From Streptomyces sp. RPT161 (lineage in GTDB: Bacteria > Actinomycetota > Actinomycetes > Streptomycetales > Streptomycetaceae), in contig NZ_JAPZVN010000002.1 in the NCBI RefSeq assembly GCF_027533845.1, positions 558,001 through 622,000 on the forward strand: a stretch of DNA of 64,000 nucleotides, read 5' to 3'. Shown piece by piece: positions 26,119-36,401 of this stretch. The notes under the pieces were generated by a model. The model was not told the origin of the DNA, did no database searches, and worked only from the letters and a program-made list of their open reading frames with translations. Made by a program: the position numbers and the translations under genes. Within the stretch, counting starts at the first letter, position 1. Each line of letters starts with the position of its first letter.

Positions 26119-26927
26119 GCGGGAACATCCAGCTGCTGAACAAGGTGCTGGCCACCGCCAAGGCCGAGAACCGCGCCGCCCTGGTGGGGTACCTGCCCGC
26201 GGGCTTCCCGACCGTGGCCGACGGCATCGCCGCCGCGACCGCCATGATCGAGGGCGGCTGCGACATCGTCGAGATCGGACTGCCGCACAGCGATCCGGTG
26301 CTGGACGGTCCGGTGATCCAGACCGCCGACGACATCGCGCTGCGCGGGGGCGTCAAGATCGTCGACGTGGTCCGCACGGTCGGCGAGGTGCACGCGGCGA
26401 CCGGTGCGCCGGTGCTCTGCATGACGTACTGGAACCCCGTCGACCGCCACGGCGCGGAGCGGTTCGCCGAGGAGCTGGCCGCCGCCGGTGGGGCCGGCTG
26501 CATCCTGCCCGACCTGCCCGTCGAGGAGTCCGCCGGATGGCGCGCGGCGGCCGAGCGGCACGGCCTCGCCACCGTCTTCGTGGTCGCGCCCAGCAGCCGC
26601 GACGAACGCCTGGCCAAGATCACCGCCGCCGGTTCCGGCTTCGTCTACGCGGCCTCGCTGATGGGCGTCACGGGCACCCGTGAGTCCGTCGGCGCCCAGG
26701 CCGCCGACCTGGTACGCCGCACCCGGGCCAGCACCGACCTGCCGGTCTGCGTGGGGCTCGGGGTCTCCAACGCCGGGCAGGCCGCCGAGGTCGCCGGGTT
26801 CGCCGACGGCGTCATCGTCGGCTCCGCGTTCGTCAAGCGGCTGCTGGACGCCCCCGACACCGCGTCCGGCATCGCAGCGGCCCGCGAGCTGGCCGGGGAA
26901 CTGGCGACCGGCGTGCGTAAGCGCTGA
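26115..26927 (+). CDS. trpA: Tryptophan synthase alpha chain
   Basis: Cleaves indole-3-glycerol phosphate and passes indole to TrpB through the subunit tunnel. The 270-residue barrel has the catalytic Glu53 ([11 protein letters not shown]) and Asp64 (VLDGPVIQ), spaced as in the well-studied enzyme, plus [12 protein letters not shown] and [10 protein letters not shown] for the phosphate site. GTG start overlaps the trpB stop by 4 bp. A terminator follows within 35 bp. Confidence 0.97.
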   Translation: MSGNIQLLNKVLATAKAENRAALVGYLPAGFPTVADGIAAATAMIEGGCDIVEIGLPHSDPVLDGPVIQTADDIALRGGVKIVDVVRTVGEVHAATGAPVLCMTYWNPVDRHGAERFAEELAAAGGAGCILPDLPVEESAGWRAAAERHGLATVFVVAPSSRDERLAKITAAGSGFVYAASLMGVTGTRESVGAQAADLVRRTRASTDLPVCVGLGVSNAGQAAEVAGFADGVIVGSAFVKRLLDAPDTASGIAAARELAGELATGVRKR

Positions 26928-26960
26928 GCCGCCCGGTGTGATCCGTTCGGGGGAATTGAC

Positions 26961-26992
26961 CGCCGGGGACGCGCGCTGCCGTGTCCCCGGCG
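26961..26992 (+). terminator. trp operon terminator
   Basis: A perfect 10-bp stem, CGCCGGGGAC with GTCCCCGGCG, and a 12-nt loop lie 33 nt after the trpA stop. No T-tract. It separates the trp genes from the next, leaderless-looking gene. Confidence 0.75.
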
Positions 26993-27006
26993 CGTTAAGC
27001 AGGGGC

Positions 27007-27795
27007 GTGAGCGACAAGAACAGCGAGGGAAGGCGCAGCGCCCGCGAGCGGCTGCAGGCGGAGCGCGAGCGCGAGAAGGCCAGGGCCAAGCGCAAGCGGG
27101 CCGTCATGGTGTCGGGCGGGATCATCGCCGTACTGGCCATCGCCGCGGCCGTCGGGATCATGGTCGCCAACAGCAAGAGCGGCTCCAGCAGCGGCCCGGT
27201 GACGGCGCCCACGGGTGCCGTCGGCAAGGGCGATCTCGCCATCCCGGTGGGCAGAAACGGTGCGCCCTCGACGCTCACGGTGTACGAGGACTTCCGCTGC
27301 CCGGCCTGCGACGCCTTCGAGAAGGGCTTCCGCGACACCGTGCACAGCCTGATGGACAGCGGCCAGCTCAAGGGCGAGTACCACCTGGTCCGGCTGATCG
27401 ACGGCAACAGCGGCGGCACCGGCTCGCTGAACGCGGCCAACGCCGCGGCCTGCGCACAGAACCAGGGCAAGTTCCGCGACTACCACGACGTGCTCTACGA
27501 CAACCAGCCCGACGAGCGGGTGGACAAGTTCGCCGACAAGAACTACCTGCTCCAGCTCGCCGACAAGGTGCCGGGCCTGAAGACGCCGGCCTTCACCTCC
27601 TGCGTCCAGAACGGCACGTACAACGCGTGGGTGGACAAGTCCAACGCCGACTTCAACAGCTCCGGCTACAACTCGACCCCCACCATCCTGCTCAACGGCA
27701 AGAGCATCTTCGGCGAGAACCAGCCCCTCACGCCCGAGCAGCTCAAGGCCGACGTCACCGCGGCGAACAAGGGCAAGCCGGTCCCCAGCAGCTGA
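27007..27795 (+). CDS. Membrane-anchored DsbA/thioredoxin-like protein
   Basis: A 262-residue protein with a very charged cytoplasmic start (residues 1-31), a membrane helix (about 33-54) and an extracellular thioredoxin-fold domain. The redox motif CPAC (Cys98, Cys101) sits in TVYEDFRCPACDAFEKGF, and the cis-Pro loop is in NSTPTILLNGKSI. The layout is the DsbA-type oxidoreductase 4 family common in actinobacteria, which forms or isomerises disulfides in exported proteins. GTG start follows TTAAGC by 6 nt. A third Cys pair (AACAQ and TSCVQ) may also form a disulfide. Confidence 0.85.
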   Translation: MSDKNSEGRRSARERLQAEREREKARAKRKRAVMVSGGIIAVLAIAAAVGIMVANSKSGSSSGPVTAPTGAVGKGDLAIPVGRNGAPSTLTVYEDFRCPACDAFEKGFRDTVHSLMDSGQLKGEYHLVRLIDGNSGGTGSLNAANAAACAQNQGKFRDYHDVLYDNQPDERVDKFADKNYLLQLADKVPGLKTPAFTSCVQNGTYNAWVDKSNADFNSSGYNSTPTILLNGKSIFGENQPLTPEQLKADVTAANKGKPVPSS

Positions 27796-27867
27796 CCGGC
27801 CCGTTACGCACCCGTTGCCGGGTGGATTGCGCCCGCCCCCGCCCGGCACGGTAGCGTCAGGTACGCC

Positions 27868-28941
27868 ATGGACCTCGCATACATTCCCAGCCCGTCGAGG
27901 GGCGTCGTCTACCTCGGCCCCATTCCGCTGCGCGGTTACGCGTTCTGCATCATCATCGGCGTCTTCGTCGCCGTGTGGCTGGGCAGCCGCCGGTGGGTGG
28001 CGCGCGGCGGTGTGAAGACCACCGTCGCCGACATCGCGGTGTGGGCGGTGCCGTTCGGACTGCTCGGCGGGCGGCTTTACCACGTCATCACCGACTACGA
28101 GCTGTACTTCGGCAAGGGCAAGGACTGGGTCGGCGCCTTCAAGGTCTGGGACGGCGGTCTCGGCATCTGGGGCGCGGTCGCGCTGGGCGCCCTCGGCGCC
28201 TGGATCGGCTGCCGCCGCCGGGGCATCCCGCTGCCCGCTTACGCGGACGCGGTGGCGCCCGGCATCGCCATCGCCCAGGGCATCGGCCGCTGGGGCAACT
28301 GGTTCAACCAGGAGCTGTACGGCGGCCCGACCAAGCTGCCGTGGGCGCTGGAGATCGACCCGGCGCACCGCCCGGCGGCCACCCCGGACATCGGCCTGTA
28401 CCACCCGACGTTCCTGTACGAGTCGCTGTGGGACATCCTGGTCGTCGCGATGCTGGTGCTCTGGGCCGACAAGCGCTTCAAACTCGGGCACGGCCGCGCC
28501 TTCGCCCTGTACGTGGCCGCGTACTGCGTGGGCCGCGGGTGGATCGAGCACATGCGGGTGGACTACGCGCACCACATCCTGGGCCTGCGGCTCAACGACT
28601 GGACAGCGATCATCGTCTTCCTGGCGGCGGTGACCTACATCGTGGTCTCGGCGCGGCTGCGTCCGGGCCGTGAGACGGTCGTGGAACCGGCCGCCGAGCA
28701 GACCGACGGCGAGCCGCAGTCCGACGCCGGTGCGGTGACCGGCGGCGAGCGGCCCGCCCCCGACGCCGCAGCGGAGGCCGCCGCACCGCACGACGAAGCC
28801 GCCGCGGACGACCCGGCGAACGCCCCCGACACCCAGGCGGCCAAGCCCCACGCCGCCGAGAAGACGGCCGAGGCGGCCAAGCCCCACGCCGCCGAGAAGA
28901 CGGCCGAGGCCCCCGACACGGAGCCGTCCAAGAAGGCCTGA
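27868..28941 (+). CDS. lgt: Prolipoprotein diacylglyceryl transferase
   Basis: Membrane enzyme that attaches diacylglycerol to the lipobox Cys of prolipoproteins. Family signatures are IPLRGYAFCIIIGVF, FGLLGGRLYHVITDY, and the hallmark IGRWGNWFNQELYG, followed by HPTFLYESLWDI and an HMR motif near the last helices. About seven membrane helices fill residues 1-270. The remaining about 85 residues form an Ala/Glu/Lys/Pro-rich cytoplasmic tail containing a duplicated 12-residue unit, which is longer than the enzyme needs. No lipobox-bearing gene is adjacent. Confidence 0.95.
   Translation: MDLAYIPSPSRGVVYLGPIPLRGYAFCIIIGVFVAVWLGSRRWVARGGVKTTVADIAVWAVPFGLLGGRLYHVITDYELYFGKGKDWVGAFKVWDGGLGIWGAVALGALGAWIGCRRRGIPLPAYADAVAPGIAIAQGIGRWGNWFNQELYGGPTKLPWALEIDPAHRPAATPDIGLYHPTFLYESLWDILVVAMLVLWADKRFKLGHGRAFALYVAAYCVGRGWIEHMRVDYAHHILGLRLNDWTAIIVFLAAVTYIVVSARLRPGRETVVEPAAEQTDGEPQSDAGAVTGGERPAPDAAAEAAAPHDEAAADDPANAPDTQAAKPHAAEKTAEAAKPHAAEKTAEAPDTEPSKKA
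28837..28908 (+). repeat. Two perfect 36-bp tandem copies inside the lgt tail
   Basis: Bases 28837-28872 and 28873-28908 are identical and encode AAKPHAAEKTAE twice. The repeat keeps frame and lengthens the disordered tail. Recent replication slippage is the likely origin. Confidence 0.95.
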
Positions 28942-28961
28942 CGCCTCCCACACGGTCCCGA

Positions 28962-28996
28962 GAAGGCCGCCGGATCTGACGGATCCGGCGGCCTTC
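28962..28996 (+). terminator. Very strong hairpin terminator after lgt
   Basis: A perfect 15-bp stem (GAAGGCCGCCGGATC and complement) with a 5-nt loop TGACG, 20 nt after the lgt stop. It is one of the two longest perfect stems noted in the window. Confidence 0.88.
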
Positions 28997-29156
28997 CCGC
29001 GTAGCGGGACCGCGGCGCGGGAACCGCCCCCGCGGGGTCCGCACCCGCTTTGGCCAGGCTTTCCTTGCTGGCAGAGGCCATCGCTTCGTGCGTATCTTCG
29101 ATGCGTTTGGGAGGGACCGGGCGGTCCGCACCTGGCCCGGAAGGGAGACCGAGCAG

Positions 29157-29891
29157 ATGTCCACCGTCGTCGAGAACGAGGCCGAGCGCTTCGACTACCA
29201 CGTACCGCACCACAGCCACCGCGACGTCAACGGTGGCTGGCTGCGCCCGGCCGTCTTCGGGGCGATGGACGGACTGGTGTCCAACTTCGCGTTGATGACC
29301 GGTGTCGCCGGAGGGCACGTCTCCAACAAGACCATCGTGATCGCCGGTCTCGTCGGCCTGGCGGCCGGAGCCTTCTCCATGGCGGCGGGCGAGTACACCT
29401 CGGTCGCCTCGCAGCGTGAGCTGGTGGAGGCCGAACTGGAGCTGGAGCGGCTGGAGTTGCGCCGCAACCCCAAGGACGAGCTGTACGAGCTGGCCAAGCT
29501 CTACGAATCCCGCGGCGTGGAACCGAAGCTGGCGATGGAGGTCGCGCGCCAGCTGTCCGCCGACCCCGAGCAGGCGCTGGAGATACACGCCCGCGAGGAA
29601 CTGGGCATCGACCCGTCCGACCTGCCCTCGCCGCTGGTCGCCGCCGTCTCGTCATTCGGATCGTTCGCGGCCGGCGCGCTGCTGCCGCTGCTGCCGTACC
29701 TGCTGGGGGCCACCGCGCTGTGGCCCGCGCTCGTGGTGGCGCTGCTGGGGCTGTTCGCCTGCGGCGCGGTGGTGGCCCGGGTGACGGCCAGGTCGTGGTG
29801 GTTCAGCGGGCTGCGGCAGCTGGTGCTGGGCGGCGCGGCGGCCGGGGTCACCTTCCTCCTGGGCTCGCTGTTCGGGACCGCGGTCGGTTAG
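29157..29891 (+). CDS. VIT1/CCC1-family transporter
   Basis: A 244-residue membrane transporter of the vacuolar iron transporter family without a ferritin domain. It shows VFGAMDGLVSNFALMTGVAGG, GLAAGAFSMAAGEYTSVASQ, the cytoplasmic metal-binding helices (VEAELELERLELRRNP... ELAKLYESRG) rich in Glu, and ELGIDPSDLPSPLVAAVSSF leading to the last helices. It should move Fe or Mn out of the cytosol. The ATG at 29157 is preferred for its GGAAGGGAGA ribosome site. It is the second VIT-family gene in the window and stands alone. Confidence 0.87.
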   Translation: MSTVVENEAERFDYHVPHHSHRDVNGGWLRPAVFGAMDGLVSNFALMTGVAGGHVSNKTIVIAGLVGLAAGAFSMAAGEYTSVASQRELVEAELELERLELRRNPKDELYELAKLYESRGVEPKLAMEVARQLSADPEQALEIHAREELGIDPSDLPSPLVAAVSSFGSFAAGALLPLLPYLLGATALWPALVVALLGLFACGAVVARVTARSWWFSGLRQLVLGGAAAGVTFLLGSLFGTAVG

Positions 29892-30200
29892 CCTGGTCAG
29901 CCGGGCCGTGACGTAGGCCACAAGCCACCGGATGGCCCATGGTGTTACCCGATCGTTTCGGCAGGCTTACGGCGGGGCATGAGGTACAAGCGCGCCGGGC
30001 AGTGCCGCCCGCCAAGGCGCCGGGTGACCTGCTCGGGGACCCCGAATCCACCGCGTTAGTCCACATACTGGGAAGCCCATATCCACTGTTCGGGATCCCG
30101 GTCATCATGTAACCTGCACGAAATCGCAGAGGGCCAGCGTCGTCCCTGTTGCGCCGTGACATCACTCCGGCAATGCAATGCCACGACGACAGGAGAGCCG
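29892..30200 (+). other. 309-bp gap upstream of gltB
   Basis: Contains a GlnR-like motif (listed separately) 53 nt after the VIT-family stop. CATACT at 30062-30067 is one possible -10 for gltB; the stretch ATCATGTAACCTGC near 30105 is another. The gltB ribosome site AGGAGAG lies just before 30201. No gene is seen. Confidence 0.5.
29944..29970 (-). promoter_or_regulatory. GlnR-box-like site upstream of gltBD
   Basis: On the minus strand the site reads GTAAG-n6-GAAAC-n6-GTAAC. This fits three successive half-elements of the GlnR consensus gTnAc-n6-GaAAc-n6-gTnAc with a single mismatch; the fourth element is absent. GlnR is the nitrogen master regulator of Streptomyces. The site lies about 230 nt before the gltB start. 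Binding is inference. Confidence 0.5.
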
Positions 30201-33200
30201 ATGCGTTCCGCGTCCACGCACTCCGCGCCCGGCACCCGCTGGGCTCGTATGGACGGGCGTCCCGCCCCGCAGGGGATGTACGACCCCCGCAACGAGCACG
30301 ACGCCTGCGGCGTCGGATTCGTGGCCACCCTCACCGGCGAGGCGGACCACGCGCTCGTAGAGCAGGCGCTGACGGTGCTGCGCAATCTGGAGCACCGCGG
30401 AGCCACCGGTTCGGAACCCGACTCCGGCGACGGCGCCGGAATCCTTGTCCAGATCCCGGACAGCTTCCTGCGCGAGACCGTCTCCTTCGAGCTGCCCGCC
30501 GCCGGCGCCTACGCGGTCGGCATCGGCTTCCTGCCGGTCGAGGACGAGGCCAGGGCCAAGGCGGTGGACTCCATCGAGCGGATCGCCGCCGAGGAGGGCC
30601 TGGAACTGCTGGGCTGGCGCGAGGTGCCGGTCGCCCCCGAACTGCTGGGCGCCTCGGCCCGCGCCACCATGCCGTACTTCTCACAGCTGTTCGTCGCCGA
30701 CGCCACCGGAGGACGGCAGGGCCTGGAGCTGGACCGGCTCGCCTTCGTGCTGCGCAAGCGCGCCGAGCGCGAGGTGAACGTCTACTTCCCGTCGCTGTCC
30801 GCGCGGACCATCGTCTACAAGGGCATGCTGACCACCGGCCAGCTGGAGCCGTTCTTCCCCGACCTGTCCGACCGCCGGTTCGCCACCGCGATCGCCCTGG
30901 TCCACTCCCGCTTCTCCACCAACACCTTCCCCAGCTGGCCCCTGGCCCACCCGTACCGGTTCGTGGCGCACAACGGCGAGATCAACACCGTCAAGGGCAA
31001 CCGCAACTGGATGCGGGCCCGCGAGTCGCAGCTGGCCAGCGACGCTTTCGGCTCCGCCGATCATGGAACGGGCAAGGGCGACCTGGAGCGGATCTTCCCC
31101 ATCTGCACCCCGGACGCCTCGGACTCCGCGACCTTCGACGAGGTGCTGGAACTGCTGCACCTCGGCGGCCGCTCACTGCCGCACAGCGTGCTGATGATGA
31201 TCCCCGAGGCGTGGGAGAACCACGACTCCATGGACCCGGCCCGCCGAGCCTTCTACCAGTACCACTCCACGATGATGGAGCCCTGGGACGGCCCGGCCTG
31301 CGTCACCTTCACCGACGGAACCCTGGTCGGCGCGGTGCTGGACCGCAACGGCCTGCGTCCGGGCCGCTACTGGGTCACCGACGACGGCCTGGTGGTGCTC
31401 TCCTCCGAGGTCGGCGTGCTGGACATCGCCCCGGAGAAGGTGGTCCGCAAGGGCCGCCTCCAGCCGGGCCGGATGTTCCTGGTCGACACCGCCGGCCACC
31501 GCATCATCGAGGACGACGAGGTCAAGGCGGAGCTGGCCGCCCAGCAGCCGTACGCCGAATGGCTGGAAGCCGGTCTGATCCACCTCAAGGACCTGCCCGA
31601 GCGCGAGCACATCGTGCACACCCACGCCTCGGTCACCCGCCGCCAGCAGACCTTCGGCTACACCGAGGAGGAACTGCGGGTCATCCTCGCGCCGATGGCG
31701 AAGACCGGCGCCGAGCCGATCGGCTCCATGGGCACCGACTCGCCGATCGCCGCGCTCTCCGAGCGTCCCCGGCTGCTGTTCGACTACTTCACCCAGCTGT
31801 TCGCGCAGGTCACCAACCCGCCGCTGGACGCCATCCGCGAGGAACTGGTCACCTCGCTGATCTCCGTGGTCGGCCCGCAGGGCAACCTGCTGGAGCCGAC
31901 CCCGGCGGCCTGCCGCAACGTCACCCTGCCGTTCCCGGTGATCGACAACGACGAGCTGGCCAAGCTCATCCACATCAACGCCGACGGCGACATGCCCGGA
32001 CTGAAGGCCGCCACGCTTTCCGGCCTGTACCGGGTCGCGGGCGGCGGCCAGGCGCTGGCCGCCCGGCTCGCCGAGATCTGCGCCGAGGCCGACGCCGCCA
32101 TAGCGGCCGGCGCCCGGCTGATCGTGCTCTCCGACCGCCACTCCGACGCGGAGCACGCGCCGATCCCGTCGCTGCTGCTCACCTCGGCCGTCCACCACCA
32201 CCTGATCCGCACCAAGACCCGCACCCAGGTCGGCCTGCTGGTCGAGGCCGGTGACGTGCGCGAGGTGCACCACGTCGCGCTGCTGGTCGGCTACGGCGCC
32301 GCGGCCGTCAACCCGTACCTGGCGATGGAGTCGGTCGAGGACCTGGTGCGCGCCGGGACCTTCCTGCCGGGTACCGAGCCGGAGGCCGCGATCAAGAACC
32401 TGATCAAGGCGCTGGGCAAGGGCGTGCTGAAGGTGATGTCCAAGATGGGCATCTCCACCGTCGCCTCCTACCGCGGCGCCCAGGTCTTCGAGGCCGTCGG
32501 CCTGGACGAGGGCTTCGTGGACACCTACTTCCACGGCACCACCACCAAGATCGGCGGCGCCGGGATCGACGTCATCGCCAAGGAGGTCGCCGCCCGGCAC
32601 GCCAAGGCGTACCCGGCCTCCGGCATCGCCGCCGCGCACCGCCGCCTGGAGATCGGCGGCGAGTACCAGTGGCGCCGCGAGGGCGAACCCCACCTGTTCG
32701 ACCCGGAGACCGTCTTCCGGCTCCAGCACGCCACCCGCACCCGTCGCTACGACATCTTCAAGAAGTACACGGACCGGGTGAACGAGCAGTCCGAGCGGCT
32801 GATGACGCTGCGCGGCCTGTTCAACCTCAAGACCGGCGAGCGGCCCCCGGTGCCGATCGAGGAGGTCGAGCCGGTCTCCGAGATCGTCAAGCGCTTCTCC
32901 ACCGGCGCCATGTCGTACGGGTCGATCAGCCGCGAGGCGCACGAGACCCTGGCCATCGCCATGAACCAGCTCGGCGGCAAGTCCAACACCGGCGAGGGCG
33001 GCGAGGACCCGGAGCGGCTCTACGACCCGGCCCGGCGCTCGGCGATCAAGCAGGTCGCCTCCGGCCGCTTCGGCGTCACCTCCGAGTACCTGGTCAACGC
33101 CGACGACATCCAGATCAAGATGGCCCAGGGCGCCAAGCCCGGCGAGGGCGGCCAGCTGCCCGGCCACAAGGTCTACCCGTGGGTCGCCAAGACGCGGCAC

Positions 33201-34799
33201 TCCACCCCCGGCGTCGGCCTGATCTCGCCGCCGCCGCACCACGACATCTACTCCATCGAGGACCTCGCCCAGCTCATCCACGACCTGAAGAACGCCAACC
33301 CGGCCGCCCGCATCCATGTGAAGCTGGTCTCCGAGGTCGGCGTCGGCACGGTCGCGGCGGGCGTCTCCAAGGCCCACGCGGACGTCGTGCTGATCTCCGG
33401 CCACGACGGCGGCACCGGTGCCTCGCCGCTCACCAGCCTCAAGCACGCGGGCGGCCCCTGGGAGTTGGGCCTGGCCGAGACACAGCAGACCCTGCTGCTC
33501 AACGGGCTGCGCGACCGGATCGTGGTGCAGACCGACGGCCAGCTCAAGACCGGCCGTGACGTGGTCATCGCCGCGCTGCTCGGTGCCGAGGAGTTCGGCT
33601 TCGCCACCGCGCCGCTGGTCGTCTCCGGCTGCGTGATGATGCGGGTGTGCCACCTGGACACCTGCCCGGTCGGCATCGCCACCCAGAACCCGGTGCTGCG
33701 CGAACGGTTCAACGGCAAGGCCGAGTTCGTGGTCAACTTCTTCCAGTTCATCGCCGAAGAGGTCCGCGAACTCCTCGCCGAACTCGGCTTCCGCTCCATC
33801 GAGGAGGCCGTCGGCCGCGCGGAGTTGATCGACACCACCCGTGCCGTCAACCACTGGAAGGCCCAGGGCCTCGACCTCGCGCCGCTGCTGCACGTGCCCG
33901 AACTGCCGGACGGCGCGGTGCGCCACCAGGTCGTCACCCAGGACCACGGCCTGGCGAAGGCACTCGACAACCAGCTGATCAAGCTGGCCGCCGACGCACT
34001 GGAGAGCGGCTCGCCGGTGCGCGCCCAGCTGCCGATCCGCAACATCAACCGCACGGTCGGCACCATGCTCGGCCATGAGGTCACCAAGCGGTACGGCGGC
34101 GCCGGCCTGCCCGACGACACCATCGACGTCACCTTCACCGGCTCCGCCGGGCAGTCGTTCGGCGCGTTCCTGCCCAAGGGCGTCACGCTGCGCCTGGAGG
34201 GCGACGCCAACGACTACGTCGGCAAGGGGCTTTCCGGCGGCCGGGTCATCGTGCGCCCGGACCGGGGCGCCGACCACCTCGCCGAGTACTCCACGATCGC
34301 GGGCAACACCCTCGGCTACGGCGCCACTGGCGGCGAGATGTTCCTGCGCGGCCAGGTCGGCGAACGGTTCTGCGTCCGCAACTCCGGTGCCACCGTCGTG
34401 GCCGAGGGCGTCGGCGACCACGGCTGCGAGTACATGACCGGCGGGCGCGCCGTCGTACTGGGCGAGACCGGGCGGAACTTCGCCGCGGGAATGTCCGGCG
34501 GCATCGCCTACGTCCTCGACCTGGACCCCTCCCGGGTCAACAACCAGTTGGTCGGCGTCGAGCAGCTGGACGCCGACGACATCGCGTGGCTGCACGACGT
34601 GGTGCGCCGCCACCAGCAGGAGACAGGCTCCACCGTCGCCGAGGCGCTGCTCGCCGACTGGGGCACCACCCTCACCCGGTTCGGCAAGGTCATGCCGAGG
34701 GACTACAAGGCAGTGCTCGCCGCCAAGGACGCCGCCGAGCAAGCGGGACTCAGCGAGTCCGAGACCACGGCGAAGATGATGGAGGCGGCTCATGGCTGA
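30201..34799 (+). CDS. gltB: Glutamate synthase, large subunit
   Basis: Glutamine-dependent synthesis of glutamate from 2-oxoglutarate. The 1532-residue protein carries a 35-residue propeptide ending before Cys36 ([10 protein letters not shown]), the catalytic N-terminal Cys of the glutaminase domain (to about residue 430). A central domain follows, then the FMN barrel ([34 protein letters not shown]) with the 3Fe-4S Cys cluster in [15 protein letters not shown], and the C-terminal GXGXG beta-helix domain. ATG 30201 has AGGAGAG upstream. It overlaps gltD by 8 bp. Confidence 0.97.
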   Translation: MRSASTHSAPGTRWARMDGRPAPQGMYDPRNEHDACGVGFVATLTGEADHALVEQALTVLRNLEHRGATGSEPDSGDGAGILVQIPDSFLRETVSFELPAAGAYAVGIGFLPVEDEARAKAVDSIERIAAEEGLELLGWREVPVAPELLGASARATMPYFSQLFVADATGGRQGLELDRLAFVLRKRAEREVNVYFPSLSARTIVYKGMLTTGQLEPFFPDLSDRRFATAIALVHSRFSTNTFPSWPLAHPYRFVAHNGEINTVKGNRNWMRARESQLASDAFGSADHGTGKGDLERIFPICTPDASDSATFDEVLELLHLGGRSLPHSVLMMIPEAWENHDSMDPARRAFYQYHSTMMEPWDGPACVTFTDGTLVGAVLDRNGLRPGRYWVTDDGLVVLSSEVGVLDIAPEKVVRKGRLQPGRMFLVDTAGHRIIEDDEVKAELAAQQPYAEWLEAGLIHLKDLPEREHIVHTHASVTRRQQTFGYTEEELRVILAPMAKTGAEPIGSMGTDSPIAALSERPRLLFDYFTQLFAQVTNPPLDAIREELVTSLISVVGPQGNLLEPTPAACRNVTLPFPVIDNDELAKLIHINADGDMPGLKAATLSGLYRVAGGGQALAARLAEICAEADAAIAAGARLIVLSDRHSDAEHAPIPSLLLTSAVHHHLIRTKTRTQVGLLVEAGDVREVHHVALLVGYGAAAVNPYLAMESVEDLVRAGTFLPGTEPEAAIKNLIKALGKGVLKVMSKMGISTVASYRGAQVFEAVGLDEGFVDTYFHGTTTKIGGAGIDVIAKEVAARHAKAYPASGIAAAHRRLEIGGEYQWRREGEPHLFDPETVFRLQHATRTRRYDIFKKYTDRVNEQSERLMTLRGLFNLKTGERPPVPIEEVEPVSEIVKRFSTGAMSYGSISREAHETLAIAMNQLGGKSNTGEGGEDPERLYDPARRSAIKQVASGRFGVTSEYLVNADDIQIKMAQGAKPGEGGQLPGHKVYPWVAKTRHSTPGVGLISPPPHHDIYSIEDLAQLIHDLKNANPAARIHVKLVSEVGVGTVAAGVSKAHADVVLISGHDGGTGASPLTSLKHAGGPWELGLAETQQTLLLNGLRDRIVVQTDGQLKTGRDVVIAALLGAEEFGFATAPLVVSGCVMMRVCHLDTCPVGIATQNPVLRERFNGKAEFVVNFFQFIAEEVRELLAELGFRSIEEAVGRAELIDTTRAVNHWKAQGLDLAPLLHVPELPDGAVRHQVVTQDHGLAKALDNQLIKLAADALESGSPVRAQLPIRNINRTVGTMLGHEVTKRYGGAGLPDDTIDVTFTGSAGQSFGAFLPKGVTLRLEGDANDYVGKGLSGGRVIVRPDRGADHLAEYSTIAGNTLGYGATGGEMFLRGQVGERFCVRNSGATVVAEGVGDHGCEYMTGGRAVVLGETGRNFAAGMSGGIAYVLDLDPSRVNNQLVGVEQLDADDIAWLHDVVRRHQQETGSTVAEALLADWGTTLTRFGKVMPRDYKAVLAAKDAAEQAGLSESETTAKMMEAAHG

Positions 34800-36252
34800 C
34801 CCGAAGGGCTTTCTGACCACCGGGCGCGAGGTCGCCACCTCCCGCCCGGTCAGCGAGCGGGTCACGGACTGGAACGAGGTCTACGTCCCCGGCTCACTGC
34901 TGCCGATCATCTCCAAGCAGGCAGGCCGCTGCATGGACTGCGGCATCCCGTTCTGCCACAACGGCTGCCCGCTGGGGAACCTCATCCCGGAGTGGAACGA
35001 CTACGCGTACCGCGGTGACTGGAAGGCCGCCTACGAGCGGCTGCACGCCACCAACAACTTCCCCGAGTTCACCGGGCGGTTGTGCCCCGCGCCGTGCGAG
35101 TCCGCCTGTGTGCTGGGCATCAACCAGCCCCCGGTCACCATCAAGAACGTCGAGGTCACCATCGTCGACAAGGCGTGGGAGGGCGGCCATGTCACCCCGC
35201 AGCCGCCGGACCGGCTCTCCGGCAAGACCGTCGCGGTGATCGGCTCGGGACCGGCCGGACTCGCCGCCGCCCAGCAGCTCACCCGGGCCGGGCACACGGT
35301 CGCGGTGTACGAGCGCGCCGACCGTATCGGCGGCCTGCTGCGCTACGGCATCCCCGAGTTCAAGATGGAGAAGCGGCACATCAACCGCCGTATCGAGCAG
35401 ATGCGCGCGGAGGGCACCAAGTTCCGCACCGGAGTGCAGGTCGGCACCGACGTGGACGCCGCCGCGCTGAAGCGGCGGTACGACGCCGTGGTCATCGCGG
35501 CCGGTGCCACCACCGCCCGTGATCTGCCGGTGCCGGGCCGCGAGTTGAACGGCATCCACCAGGCGATGGAGTACCTGCCGCTGGCCAACAAGGTCCAGGA
35601 AGGCGACTACGTCGCCTCCCCGATCTCCGCCGAGGGCAAGCACGTCGTCGTCATCGGCGGCGGCGACACCGGCGCGGACTGCGTCGGCACGGCGCACCGC
35701 CAGGGCGCGGCCTCCGTCACACAGTTGGAGATCATGCCGCGCCCCGCCGACGAGCGCCCCGCCCACCAGCCGTGGCCCACGTACCCGATGACGTACAAGG
35801 TCACCTCCGCGCACGAGGAGGGCGGCGAGCGGGTCTACTCGGTCAACACGGCGCGGTTCGAGGGCGACGAGGACGGGAACGTGCAGTTCCTGCACCTGGT
35901 CGAGGTCGAGTTCAAGGACGGCAAGTTCGAGCCGAAGCCCGGCACCGAGCGGAAGATCCCGGCCCAACTCGTCACCCTCGCCATGGGGTTCACCGGTACC
36001 GACCAGCGCAACGGCCTGGTCGAACAACTCGGCCTGGAACTCGACGAGCGCGGCAACATCGCCCGCGACAAGGACTTCGCCACCAACGTGGACGGTGTCT
36101 TCGTCGCCGGTGACGCGGGCCGCGGCCAGTCGTTGATCGTATGGGCGATCGCCGAGGGCCGCTCGGCCGCCCGTGCTGTCGACGGCTACCTGACCGGCGC
36201 CAGTTCACTGCACGCGCCGATCCGCCCGACCGACCGCGCGCTGGCGGTCTGA
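34792..36252 (+). CDS. gltD: Glutamate synthase, small subunit
   Basis: Transfers electrons from NADPH to GltB. The 486-residue protein has N-terminal Cys clusters for two 4Fe-4S centres ([19 protein letters not shown] and [11 protein letters not shown]), an FAD-binding GxGxxG ([17 protein letters not shown]), an NADPH-binding GxGxxG ([15 protein letters not shown]) and the closing FAD segment [17 protein letters not shown]. The start ATG lies inside the gltB end, so translation is coupled. Two hairpins follow. Confidence 0.97.
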   Translation: MADPKGFLTTGREVATSRPVSERVTDWNEVYVPGSLLPIISKQAGRCMDCGIPFCHNGCPLGNLIPEWNDYAYRGDWKAAYERLHATNNFPEFTGRLCPAPCESACVLGINQPPVTIKNVEVTIVDKAWEGGHVTPQPPDRLSGKTVAVIGSGPAGLAAAQQLTRAGHTVAVYERADRIGGLLRYGIPEFKMEKRHINRRIEQMRAEGTKFRTGVQVGTDVDAAALKRRYDAVVIAAGATTARDLPVPGRELNGIHQAMEYLPLANKVQEGDYVASPISAEGKHVVVIGGGDTGADCVGTAHRQGAASVTQLEIMPRPADERPAHQPWPTYPMTYKVTSAHEEGGERVYSVNTARFEGDEDGNVQFLHLVEVEFKDGKFEPKPGTERKIPAQLVTLAMGFTGTDQRNGLVEQLGLELDERGNIARDKDFATNVDGVFVAGDAGRGQSLIVWAIAEGRSAARAVDGYLTGASSLHAPIRPTDRALAV

Positions 36253-36267
36253 CGGCGGCCACGAGTG

Positions 36268-36289
36268 AGCCGTACAGCGCCGTACGGCT
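36268..36289 (+). terminator. First hairpin after gltD
   Basis: AGCCGTAC and GTACGGCT form a perfect 8-bp stem with a 6-nt loop, followed by TGTTG, 16 nt after the gltD stop. Confidence 0.6.
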
Positions 36290-36295
36290 GTTGAG

Positions 36296-36337
36296 GCGGC
36301 GCCCGCCCCCTTCCCCGACCGGAGGGCCGGGCGCCGC
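36296..36337 (+). terminator. Second hairpin after gltD
   Basis: GCGGCGCCCG pairs perfectly with CGGGCGCCGC (10 bp) across a 22-nt C-rich loop. With the preceding hairpin it makes a tandem terminator. Confidence 0.55.
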
Positions 36338-36401
36338 GTCGTGTCCCTACCGAGGCGTAGCCTGACCCTGGTTCACCGAACGGTAGTTGGGGAGGCATCA
36401 G

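Noticed and set aside
31173-34865. A 1230-residue open frame on the minus strand across gltB.
   Set aside because: It is the antisense shadow of gltB caused by G+C-rich third positions; it is rich in Val/Gly/Asp/Leu runs, has no ribosome site and no family motif.
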